A stretch of DNA of 64,000 nt from Scedosporium boydii. Lineage: Eukaryota; Ascomycota; Sordariomycetes; Microascales; Microascaceae. Below are positions 34,962 through 45,662 of this stretch, piece by piece. The notes below the pieces were generated by a model. The model saw only the letters and a list, made by a program, of their open reading frames with translations. It had not been told where the DNA came from and did not search any database. The position numbers were made by a program, and so were the translations under genes. The stretch is taken from the NCBI GenBank assembly GCA_002221725.1, contig NJFT01000094.1, forward strand, positions 1-64,000. Direction: 5' to 3'. Within the stretch, counting starts at the first letter, position 1, and every line of letters starts with the position of its first letter.

Positions 34962-36624
34962 ATGGTCCATTCTAATGTGGCCGCGCCGGCAGAGCCTATC
35001 CTCCCCAAAGCAATCAGTGGCGCTTTCGACGAATCTCATCCCACGGGCAGCAATGGTTACAGTGCACCACCGAACAATCTCTCCGTCAGCGATCATGGCA
35101 AGGTAACAAGCGCTCACCATGTGAAAGTCCCTCCTGTGAAGAAGGGCACGGTAAATGGCGTTTACCAACAGACAACTGTGGATCGTGCGCAGGCGAGTTC
35201 AGGTATGTCAGTTCCCGCCTTCGAAGGTGACGGACCACAAATCAGCTTTTGTCATGGAATAACATTTTGTTAGACACGCCGTTCGCTGAAATCTTCCTTC
35301 GTATGACACGGGCTCCTCTGGATGAGAAGGTAAGCTCCCTCCTCTCTATTCGGCATTTCTAGCTTTTATTTATCGCTTGCGTCTAGGTTGTAAAATATCC
35401 TTGCGACTATATCGAGTCACTTCCTTCGAAGGGAGTTCGTTCACATGTTCTCGCCGCCTTGAACATATGGTACCTCGTACCTGATGGCGCTCTGAGGACG
35501 ATAGATCGAGTGGTGAGCTTGCTGCATAATTCATCGCTCATGTAAGAGGTTTTATCCGAGCTCCCTCCTTTCTGGGGATTTCTTTTAATTTGCCGCCGGA
35601 AGTTCTGATGGTGCGCATGCGTGAGAGTCGTCAACTGACTTGACGATGCAGGCTTGATGATATCCAGGATAACTCTCTGTTACGCAGGGGTAAGCCAACG
35701 GCCCACACCGTTTTCGGTGCTGGACGAACAATCAACTCGGCGTATTTCATGTGCGTGGAAGCGCTGGGTAGTCTTCAGTCATTACATCCGTCAGCGACGT
35801 CAATATACATCGGTGAGACTTTTTCTCTCTTATGATCAAGCCTTCTGACAATTACACAAGACGCTGAGTGCTAACTCCGATATGTATTAAAGAGGAACTT
35901 CGTTCGCTACATCTTGGGCAAGGATATGACATCCACTGGAGCCATGCCTCTGTCATTCCATCGGAAGAAGACTACATAAAAATGTGCGACGCAAGTAAGA
36001 AAGAGCCTGATCGAAACTAGGAATGTGTGAATGACTTTTGACACCGAGACTCCAGAAACCTCGGCGTTGTTCCGGATGATTAGCAGGCTGATGAGAGCTG
36101 AAGCTACCAGGAATGTGTGAGTAAAGTCGTCAAGGATGAATTCGTTCAACCAATTGCTAATCTTCTCCAGTGACCTTGATATGGATGGCTTCATGACTTT
36201 GCTTGGGAGATACTTCCAGATCCGCGACGACTACTTGAATTTGGTCTCCAGCGACGTAAGTCCACCATCGCTTCATTGGCCCTGGTCTGTGCTAAGATTC
36301 AGATATTAGTCTTCATACCAGAAAAGTTTCTGCGAAGATCTTGACGAAGGGAAGTATTCTCTGCCTCTCATCCACGCACTGAGGAAGCCTAATCCGATAC
36401 TGGAGAGTCTGTTTCAGCAACGGAAACACACGGGAACTATGAGCTTGGAGATGAAATACCTCGCCCTGGATGAGTTGAAGGAACAGGGAAGTTTAGTGTA
36501 TACGTTGAACGTTCTCAAAACGCTTCAATCGGCGTTGATGGACCAATTGGAGCTACTCGAATCCGACGCCGGAGGGGGAAATCGAGCCTTGTGGCAGATG
36601 TTGCTTAAACTAAGGATCGAGTGA
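34962..36624 (+). CDS. paxG: Cluster-dedicated geranylgeranyl diphosphate synthase (PaxG-like)
   Basis: GGPP synthase of about 391 aa supplying the diterpene precursor. Exons 34962-35202, 35274-35329, 35387-35541, 35652-35812, 35893-35994, 36056-36116, 36171-36255 and 36310-36624, all phase-consistent. The first Asp-rich motif is DDIQDNSLLRRG (D153-D157) and the second is DDYLN (278-282), followed by the usual FCEDLDEGKYSLPLIH block. An N-terminal extension of about 80 residues rich in Pro, Ser and Asn precedes the catalytic domain. Fungi normally keep a separate housekeeping GGPPS, so a second copy at the end of a diterpene cluster is the known pattern. Intron 5 and the end of exon 6 both contain AGGAATGTGTGA. 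Confidence 0.92.
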
Positions 36625-37370
36625 CACCCCAACAAGATATGAATTTCGGATGGTTGGAATTCACAAGTATCACCATGAAGTGCGGCTACTGGCATTTCAT
36701 ACCTGGTTCCTAGGCTGAGTCTACGTTAGTGCGGTGCAATCCAAGATGTGGGTGGTCTCCCGCTTTTTGTGTGTGCAAGCTCTGGAGATTTACGATCCCA
36801 CTGTAAGCGTTGCACAAATGAGAGGGCGAGAGGGATAGACGGAGGAGCTGCCGTGTTCTGAAGTCGAAAAACGAAGAATTAAAGTCAGCGTGTGATAAGG
36901 GTGAAAACCTCCCGTGAATACTGAGTTCTTCCATCCAATAACTCTAGGTTGGCTAATACTTGTGGGGCTCAGGGTTTGGACTTTGGTGTATTGATTACTT
37001 TTGGTTGGACCAAGTAGCCGAGGCTTTGAATTCCTAGAAGACAAGCGTGCTGACCACTAACAGTAACACCAAAATCCAGTGCGAGGCTGATGCTCTGAGT
37101 TTCGCAGCAACGCCACTTTCGCCTTGACACTCATATTCCCCTAGCAAAATTCCTTTCCGTCGGAGGTTATGGAATGGGGTGCAGTTAAATGGTATGCCTT
37201 GTATTGTACTTGGCCACGATTCGATAACGAACCTCTTCGTAACTAAAGGTCCCTGGCCCTGCCGTTCTCCACGCTCAATGAATTTCTCGCTGCTTTATCG
37301 TTAGCACTCTCCCAGCAGTGCTTTTATTTTTATTTTTATCTTTTTTTCCCACGTAAAAAGCGAAACATAT
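36625..37370. other. Convergent intergenic spacer, right end of the cluster
   Basis: About 745 bp between the convergent GGPPS and ECM33-like genes. A TTTTTATTTTTATCTTTTTTT run lies near 37324-37350. No gene is seen. Confidence 0.5.
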
Positions 37371-38593
37371 TTAGCTCCAACCACCGGGGAGGGAGAAGAA
37401 AAGAAATGGGGGAGGATGAACAGAAGGAAAGGCGTACAAGAAGAGATTGTCAAAGAGCCCTCTCAGTTCAAGTGTTTCGATTGCAGGGAGTGGCCAACCC
37501 CAATGAACACGGTCGGGAGGGTCGAGCTTATCCTCGGCAATAACACGGAAAATTGGGTTGTTCGTTATGATGATGCTTTTCCAAGAGTAGTCCGTCCACC
37601 TTTCGATATAGCTCAGAGATGCTAGGTTTCCGTTGTCATGAACGTGTAAACTTGCCAAGTCTTCAAAGAATATAGGTAGGACAGGAATGTCACTTCCTGT
37701 AACCGTGAAAGTTCCGACGGTAAGGTTTGCCATGGGACGAGTCTCATTTCCTCCCCATAACCAAGCTAGGCCAGATATTGTTAGTTCCTCAACGTGGCTC
37801 TGGGCCATATTAATCGCGTGGACATCAATGGTGATGCTAAGATTGCCATTGCCTTCAATGGCAACTCGGTCCGCGTCGATGAGCCCATATGTCACTTCGT
37901 TTACATTTGGTATGGCCCTAACCGACAGGTTCTGGCCAGGAAGCCCACCACTGAAAAATGGGTCGACAGTCCCCAGTCCGACGTTGCTGATCTCAATCTC
38001 CTTCGCAATCCCCCTCTCAATATCTCCTATGGCGCATTCGGATAGAATCGCGATGTCGACCAGGGTCAATTTTTCTATTGGCAGCAGTCCGGGCAGATGT
38101 ATGCTTCTCAAAACAGGGAGGTTTCTGACCTCAACGGTGTTGACGTTGGCCATGGAACCCTGACCCGAAATCAGGTATAAGGACGATAGATTGCGCAGCG
38201 TAACGCTAGAACCCGAACCCTCTGGTATTTGTATATCGTAATTCGATCCCAGCTTTATAGTTTCGAGGCGGTCGTTGTTTTCGATGATGATGTTTCCTGT
38301 AGTCGCGCCGATATTGAAAAGTGTGAGATGGCCGCTTGCGTTAGACTGGACCCTGATATCACCTTCGAGTGGATGACCAGCCGCCGCGCACGCGTACAAA
38401 TTTTCGATGTCTTCCTGATTTGATACTAGATGAACATCCGACGCGCAATCAATCATTTCGACCACACCTACAGGAGTAAGAGTAAGAATAAGAATTACCT
38501 GGTCGCTCTTGATACCCGCAGGAAAGCTTTAAACTTACTCATGGTCATGGAAACCAGAAAGACCGCACCGCAATGTATTCCTTTGAACCTCAT
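37371..38593 (-). CDS. Secreted ECM33/receptor-L-domain-like protein
   Basis: Protein of about 383 aa, minus-strand exons 38593-38539 and 38467-37371. The short first exon supplies a signal peptide (MRFKGIHCGAVFLVSMTM) spliced at ATGA|GTAAG; without it the second exon has no good start. The body shows repeated short strands and loops of the kind NNDRLETIKLG, LRNLSSLYLISG and VRNLPVLRSIHLPGL, like the leucine-rich receptor-L repeats of ECM33/Sps2 cell-wall proteins. The C terminus is hydrophobic-aromatic (FLYAFPSVHPPPFLFF); I do not see a clear GPI site. A further 3' exon cannot be excluded. Probably a cell-surface or secreted protein unrelated to diterpene chemistry. Confidence 0.6.
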
Positions 38594-39092
38594 CGCGGTT
38601 CTCTGTCACTGGCATGAATCCACGGGTGAAAAGGTTTGATACCTGAATACTATTGACCTCCGGTACTATGTGAACAATAGGTGCGTTATCAGAACCCATG
38701 CGCGAGGCGACTTTCACGCTGGCATCATGCGCGCTTGCGCATGCTGCTTGTTGAGGTAAAGGAGTCAAAGGAAGAAGCTATGGTGAGAAGACTAGCGAGG
38801 GGACGCGTCCAGCAATGAACAGATGCGGAGGAACCGCCAGTGGGCTGGGGGCGGGGAGAGGAGTGGGATACCGTGAAGGGCGCTGTTGGACGAAAACGTT
38901 ACATAAAACTAATCGGCCCATTAAACAACGAGTGGTGTCTGACCCAACACCGGGTAAACTCGACGACTGTTTGGGGCCTCAGGCTCGGGAGATATTGATT
39001 TAATCTTCTCATTAAGAGTTCCGACTTCACAACGAGAATGTCCCACTGCGAGCAATATTTCCGTCTAACTGTCTCAAATCTCGTACTAGATC
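38594..39092. other. Intergenic
   Basis: About 500 bp upstream of the ECM33-like gene, holding its promoter. Nothing else is recognised. Confidence 0.4.
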
Positions 39093-39720
39093 CCTCCGGG
39101 TGTCATTATTGTCGGCATGTGCTGGTCCCGTATTGTGGCTTCTGGTGAGGTATGCCAGTGTTTCAGGGGTTCCCGTGGAAATGGAATGTTGCCATCATCA
39201 TCAATGCGTTGGCTGCTAACACACCAATATCAGGCATTTTCCGACATTAACAATTCAAAGGTAATGGTCAGAGTCGGTAATGAGGCTGATAAGGGAAAGG
39301 TCGAGATATCCGACATTCTTTTTGCGGCGCAGGGCCCAACTGCTGGGTTGGTTGCCGTGGAATGGAACCTGGCGGCTGACGAAAATGGGTCTGCGGCGAT
39401 GTGGGGTGAGTGCCATCATATCAATGCCTCCCGCCCAATCGTCTCATATTGCTTTCCTAGCCAGTGGTAAATAGAACTGATCTTCTATACGGATTCTCAC
39501 ATCCGAATCGGAGGCGCTGCTGGAACCGGCCTCCAGGTGGCTGATTATCTGTTCGAGAAAACTGCATTGCCGGACCCCTCCTCCTCCACCTGACTCAACA
39601 ATCCAGTGCTTACCTAGACAATGTTTGGGTCTGGTACGAATTCTTTCACCCGTATTACTCCTTGGACTCGTACTGACAGGAAGTATTCTATGCCTAGGGT
39701 GGCAGATCATGACTTGGTGA
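39093..39720 (+). pseudogene. Decayed GH55 exo-1,3-beta-glucanase fragment
   Basis: Fragment matching the middle of GH55 (pectate-lyase-superfamily) beta-1,3-glucanases. Recognisable pieces in order are a VIIVG...WSRI segment, VMVRVGNEADKGKVEISD, GPTAGLVAVEWNL, DSHIRIGGAAGTGLQ, LLLHLTQQSSAYLDNVWVW and VADHDL. Introns can be placed at 39150-39233 and about 39633-39700. The intron after GSAAMW lacks an AG acceptor where expected (TATACG before GATTCTC at about 39492). The frame also shifts before LLLHLT (about 39578). Neither the N-terminal half nor the second catalytic half is present nearby. This is a gene relic, about 170 of the usual 750-plus residues. Confidence 0.75.
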
Positions 39721-40395
39721 GGAAGCTCCGTTGTGGAAGAATGCGTCACATAGAATGCTGACAATTTAAACACAGGTGATCGTCAAAGCTTCAGCGAGGC
39801 CCAAATTGACGTCTATGTTGCCTGAGGCGTTGCTGGAGCAAGCCAGGGCTGTCGTCAAGTATTTGCCGTCCTCACTTGCTAGAATGCGCGACATGCTTCC
39901 AAGTCTTCAGTGTCAGGTGACCGTCTCAACAGGCGCGTCTTCATTCAACACACAGCCATTGTGCACTCTCGATCCTGTAGTAGACCAGAGACCTGCTGGT
40001 ACTTCTTTCTTCAGCTATTGCTGGTTGAGATCGACCCACCTAATTCGGACGTATGTTTTGATGGTCTGCTGGAACCTCACTTGCCGCGTGAAATGTTCGG
40101 CATACAAAAAGCTTCTTCAGTGCTAGGGTCAACAGGCAGTACGAGCTGCCGTTTCATGAACCAGAGTCCATTATCGGCGAAAGAGTAGTCGAGCTTTAAG
40201 GTAACGACTCAAATCTACGGGGGATAAATATGGCAGTAAAAAATCATAAATAATTATTCTCTAAGAATCAACAGTTACGAGATAAGACACTACGGGGCTC
40301 GGGCAGAGCCCACACATCTGACAGACGAAAATAAAACGTAACAAAGTATGAGTCGGAGGAGTCCCATGCTAGTATTTGAGTAGCTTACGCCTAGA
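39721..40395. other. Intergenic with unassigned coding-like stretch
   Basis: An open frame at 39776-40126 (plus) and an overlapping frame 39910-40188 have protein-like composition (LLEQARAVVKYLPSSLARMR and later VFIQHTAIVHSRS). I cannot place them in a family. They may be remains of another dead gene or chance. Confidence 0.25.
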
Positions 40396-42325
40396 TTAGC
40401 CGGTTACGATCTCGACAGTAAGATTCTTAGGCCATATGGGCTGGTCGACCCCATTGCCTCGGGTACCAATATTGTATCCTAGCTCTACCTCCTTATTTGG
40501 GAACTGGGCGATCGGCTTGACCTGAATGAACATAGTATTCAGCGCTTTCGACGCTCTCGGTTCGAAGAAGTCGGATTGGAATAGGGTTTTAGCGTCATGC
40601 TGGTAGAGTATTTTCATCATTGCTGGCAGGAGGTGCTGCATTGCATGGTAATACTGGAAGGTTGGCGAGCCGTGAACCATCCACAACTCATCCCAGATCT
40701 CATGTGGGTAGGTGCCGCAGGAACTAACAAGCCATTGAGAGTAGTAGTTGAGCGCAACCTATGAGTGAGCGCCCCCAAGTTAGGTAGGTGATCTACTGGG
40801 AAAGGTTTGGGAAAGAAGGGAGGAAGGACGGTCCTTACATCAACCCCGTAACCTCCCCCGCGTTCTCCACGCTTGACGAGCGCTTCAAGGACGGCAGAGC
40901 TCCCACAGATTCCGGTGCTGTTGAGGATTGGTTGTTTAGTTAGTGAGGCAGTTAGTAAGCCTGAGAATGTATGTTCTGATATGGCCAACACACCAGTAAT
41001 CCGAGTTGGGGAAAACGGGGGTTACTGCTCCCTCAACGCCCATCGCATCGGCGTAAGCCTTAAAGACGCCGCAACACTGATGGGGAAGTCAAGTCAGCAT
41101 AGAATCGACGACAAACCCGGACATACAAAGACGGACGGGTCTCAACCTACAGCGTCGCTAATCTGCTGCCATCCACTTCTGTGGCTCCAGGGACCATGCC
41201 ATCCATAACAATTTTCAAGCACATGAGTGATTCCCGCTGGGCGGCCCTTGACCAAGTCAAAGATATCCTGGCGGCCGAACCCAAGACGGTCCATGACTCC
41301 CGGTCGGTAGCCGTCGACTACAACATCAGCTTCCAAAATCAGTTTTCTGAGTTTCTCCTTGTCCTCTTCACTCTTGAGATGGAGGAATGCATTCCACTTT
41401 CCCCAGTTCAAGTCCTGGAGAACGGGTGACAAGTCCGTAACGTGCGGGGAGACAACTCGCATGACACTCGCGCCCATCTCAGCGAGGCTCCTCGTGATGG
41501 CGGGGCCAGCAATGACACGGGTCAAGTCGACGACCTTGAGGCCAGCCAAGGGCCGCTTGGGCGACGCCGGGAGACTATCATTGTCCTCCCACCAAGCCGC
41601 CGGATGAGATGAGGTAGTATCTTTGACGATTTCGTATAGCCCAACTTTGCCTGAAGCCTTACCATGGTCGCTATCGAAATACTCGGCCGAGGTATACGCG
41701 ATGGTACCGGCCTGGCGATATTTTTCGTTCATGAGGTCATCCAAGGGGCCAGCCTCATACTCTAGGACAGCATTCTGGATTCTCTCCACCACAGCATCAT
41801 AAGTATCACCCTCTTCGCCGTCCAGACTTAGTCCAAGCGCAGTCAATGTCGGGTCTGGGTTCATACTTCCTAGGTGACTTGTTAACATCCCAGAACGTTA
41901 TTTGCAGACATAAAAGTGGCGGGAAGACACCTACCGTGGATATGATAAAATCGGCCATCGTCTGTCTTGTAAGTGTTAGTCGCTAGAACGCGGTGAAGAC
42001 CGTCTTGGCTCCGATGCTTGTCTTGGCTAGGAAGGAAGCTGGGCCATCCCTACGTGTTGATAGCAATATCTACCGGCTGAATACCGTATTTGCGCGTCAA
42101 GAGGTGGTTGAGCATAGTGGCTTCGAACGCCTTGAGGGCGGAAATGCTCTCTGCGAATCTCCAGTTGATGGGAATACTCGGTTTCTCAGTGCCGGTAAAT
42201 GTGACATGTTTGCTGAGGGGTTTCAACTCTGCAGGCAAGGTCGACATCAGGGGATTGTTCAGAATCCCTTCCTCAAAGAGGGCTCGGGCCTCTCGAGGCA
42301 CAGAATATTCGGTAGAAGTTGACAT
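40396..42325 (-). CDS. CoA-transferase family III (CaiB/BaiF) protein
   Basis: Predicted acyl-CoA transferase of about 535 aa, moving CoA between carboxylic acids. Minus-strand exons: 42325-42054, 42026-41935, 41869-41151, 41076-40994, 40917-40839 and 40758-40396. Family features are the LAGLKVVDLTRVIAGPAITRSLAEMGASV block, followed by LNWGKWNAFLHLKSEEDKEKL and ADVVVDGYRPGVMDRLGFG, then GYGVD and a late WDELW segment. The N-terminal roughly 200 residues are the extension typical of fungal members. The usual catalytic Asp position is inside the region after GWHGPW; I did not fix it exactly. It is divergently transcribed from the AtuA-like gene, hinting at one catabolic unit for a branched or terpenoid acid. 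The substrate is unknown. Confidence 0.8.
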
Positions 42326-42954
42326 TTTGTCTGCGTGAATGAGGATAGAACTATGATTCCTCAAGTCCAGCACCTTTTGTCCGCTGCGAGGGGTGTTAGA
42401 TACAATGAATGATATCGGCTCGTGGATGGAACAAACAAATATCTGCCCAATACCCAAAACCTTCGGAATTCGGGGTTAAGGGCCGCAGATTCCGATCATC
42501 CCGGTCATCATTTATCATCATGCTTGACCAATGACACCACACATCCCGGTTGACCTACCACGCAAGCTTGGTGGACGACGTCGTCCACCCGATCATCATG
42601 GCGGAGAAAACATGAGCAGAATATGTTCATGGCCTTTTTATGGAATCCGGAGCTGCTCGAAAGGATTGGCCGGGCTTGAACTCGGGCTAGTCGAGACTAG
42701 CTGACTCGAGGATTTCACCTTGAAGACCCCCCCCCCCCCCCCCCCCCCCCCCGGCCTCCCTTGCCTTCCTCCCTGCATTCCTCCCTGTCGTGCCTTGATA
42801 CTATTCTGTTTTTGACTGAAGAGGAGGGGCCAGACAATAGACAATAAGGGCCATGCCTCGTTCATTCACAACTGGCGGCTTTTCTCTGCTTCATGTGCAG
42901 GTCAACCGAGACATACAACTTCACATCATTCTGGCTTCACGACTATCTTTTACA
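42326..42954. promoter_or_regulatory. Divergent promoter region CoA-transferase / AtuA-like
   Basis: About 630 bp between divergent genes, containing a C26 run at 42727-42752 and a CT-rich continuation. Both promoters must lie here. Confidence 0.5.
42727..42752 (+). repeat. C26 homopolymer
   Basis: Twenty-six C in a row inside the divergent promoter region. The length is likely unstable and may be imprecise in the assembly. Confidence 0.9.
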
Positions 42955-45005
42955 ATGACCGAGTTTAGGAGAGCAGTAAGAATCGCCAACTGCTCTGGCG
43001 CCGAGAGTATGTCCCTTACCCACCGTGGAAGGTGCACTGCACAGTCGAGTCGGTATCTGACATTACCAATTGCAGCTGATCCCGGAGTCCACATGTATAA
43101 CCAGGCAAAGTTTGGACAGGTTGATGTGATCACTGGCGACTATTTAGCTGGTAATACGCCATCAATACTTACACGGAAGGCTGGTAGTATCACTGACTCC
43201 TTTTGTAAAGAGGTCAATTTGGCCAATTTCGCTGTCGATAGAGGCTTTCGGCCATCCTGGTTGGGCTCCCACGGCCCTTGATGGTCTCGAACAAGCACTG
43301 GAGATTGTCAATGAGAAACGCATCAAGGTTGTCATTAATGGAGGAGCCTTGAATCCCAAGGGCTTCGCTGAAAAAACTCATGGTCTTGTCAAGGAGAGGA
43401 ATTTGAATCTGAGCGTTGCCTATGTCGATGGCGATGATCAAATGCCCAATGTTAGGCAAATTTTGGGCGACTTCAAGTCTGGAGTTCTGCCCCACCTTGA
43501 CATTGCAAACGGCGACGTGAAGCTCGCCCGGGACACGCTGTCCTTCCTCGACGAGCCTAAAAGATGCATATCGTATCTTCTAATGTGTATCTCGGCCACA
43601 GGGCTATCAAGAGGGGCCTTGAGGAGGGGGCTGATATTATAATCTGTGGCCGAGTTGCAGATGCGTCGCCTGTTATCGGAGCTGCTGCTTGGTGGCATGG
43701 GTGGAGCGATGAGAACCTCGACGAACTCGCTGGTTCTCTCATTGCTGGTCATCTTATTGAATGCTCTACTTATGTCACGGGCGCCAATTTCGCTGGTGCC
43801 TACAGATACCTTGCCGATGCTTTCGTTGGGCTTGGCCTCCCCATCGTGGAGGTTGAAGGGGACGGAGCATGTGTTGTTACCAAGCACCAAGAACTGCCCG
43901 GCTTCGTCACCCCCGATACGGTGAAGTGTCAGTTGCTGTACGAGCTGCAAGGAGACATCTATCTCAACAGCGACGTCAAGGCAGACATCTCGAGTATCAA
44001 AGTTGAGTCCGAATCTAGAGATCATGTTCGCGTCTTTGGAGTCAAGGGACATCCGCCCCCTCCTACGGCTAAACTTGCGACGTTTTATAGGGGTGGATTC
44101 CAATGTGAGATGCTCATGAATGCTACCGGATATGCGACGAGCCACAAGTGGGACATTCAAGAGACCCAGATGAGGGTGAAGCTTGATGAGTGGGGCATAA
44201 CTGACCAGCTCGATGAACTTGACTTTCAGCGTGTTGGTGTTCCTACGGATAATCCCGATAGCCAGTTGGCATCGACATCGTACTTGCGTATTTTCGCGCA
44301 GGCAAAAGATGCAGCTGTTCTAGGCAAGGTTCCTGCTGCCTGGATGTACAATGGGATGGCTCATTTTGCCGGTGAGTGAAGACCGCCATACGCAAAACCT
44401 CCTGAATAGCTTCTAAATTATTGACAAGACCCCCTTTAGGAATGCACTGCAGTCTGGACATGAGAACGGCGAAGCCCAAGCCTTTCCTTGGCTTCTACTC
44501 CTCTTTGATCCCACAATCGGAGCTTGAAGAGGCAATCAATATTTTCGATGCAGACTCAACGAAGAGTCCCAAGCGCCTTCTCGTCGGGCCTCCTGCGAAG
44601 ACCGAACCTCTGAAGCCCAGAAACAACTACGAAACGAAGGGCCCAGTTCCTCTCGAAAATTTTGGGCCAACTTTCACAAGGCCTTTGGGTGACATCGCCC
44701 TGGCCAGATCCGGCGACAAAGGAGCTAATGTGAACATTGGACTCTTCGTCCAAACGGAGGAGCAATGGGAGTGGTTCCGTTCCTTTATGACGCGGACCAA
44801 GATGCAAGAGCTCATGGGCAAGGATTGGTGCGATCGGTATTTCATTGAGCGGGTGGAGCTGCCGAATATTTACGCCGTACACTTTGTTGTCTATGGAGCT
44901 CTTGGAAAAGGGGTCAGCAGCTCCAAGCTTCTCGATGGCTTGGGCAAGGGCTTTGGAGAATTCATCCGCGCAGTTCAGATTCCGATTCCGACGAAGTTCT
45001 TGTAG
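42955..45005 (+). pseudogene. AtuA/DUF1446-like acyclic terpene utilisation protein, frame broken
   Basis: Closely matches the AtuA (DUF1446) family linked to acyclic terpene breakdown. Exons 42955-43006, 43076-43150, then coding from 43211 or 43242 to 44371, and 44440-45005. Conserved blocks are RIANCSGAE, VDVITGDYLA, VVINGGALNPKGFAEK, VAYVDGDD, IIICGRVADASPVIGAAAWWH, LIAGHLIECSTYVTGANF and a C-terminal ALARSGDKGANVNIG region. Between 43211 and 43245 the frame moves by +1. This can be rescued by taking a later acceptor at 43241, but that drops a conserved-looking NLAN piece. At 43553-43566 the frame moves back (DEPK in one frame, IVSSNVYLGHRAI in another) with no intron possible. So at least one real indel or assembly error is present. 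If it is an error, the gene is an ordinary CDS. Confidence 0.7.
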
Positions 45006-45662
45006 ATGGGAGCTTCTCATCCTATCAACTGGATCCTGGTGAGTTTGTTGGGATAGTAATACTATCACAGCATTGAGCCCAGCGAACTGGGACGGTCAAG
45101 CAAGGAGGTTTTTGTAGTTTATATCTGCAACCAGTATTTCCGCAAATTTTGAAGCTCTGTGTTGTAGGTTATTAATAGCTGTCAGCCCTGTTTGCGGTTC
45201 GCTTTATTGGTTTTCATATGTTTTCCCTCCCTTCAGTTGGGCGGCTGGTAGCCCTCGCGGTTGTCTCCTGCCTTCATGAGCTGCCCTTCTTCGGAGATAC
45301 AAGGGTCTGTTTCTTAGTAACAGAGATTTGTTAGTCTCGACGTGTGATTCTTCGTGTTAGTGCATGTCATGTCCTTTAACCGGGGCGAAGATGGAGGATG
45401 GGTAAAGTGCCCGCTCGTCCCTGTAACGGCAAAACTCGTGACCACCGCTGTGCAAACAGGAGGCAATCCGACCCGCCCCAATAGGAATAATTTCATATCA
45501 ACGCGGAGTTCCCTGGCACCTATCACACCAGAGCCCGCAGTTACGCCCTGCAGATGACCTGGCCCTACATGGGCATATTGAGGGGTTGTTTCAAATTTTC
45601 AGCAGCGTAGGATCTCACCTTCCCGTAGCATGCATCGCAACTCTCGCTGACCGGAATGCTAG
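45006..45662. other. Intergenic
   Basis: About 655 bp between two plus-strand genes. Nothing beyond a presumed 3' end and promoter is seen. Confidence 0.4.
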
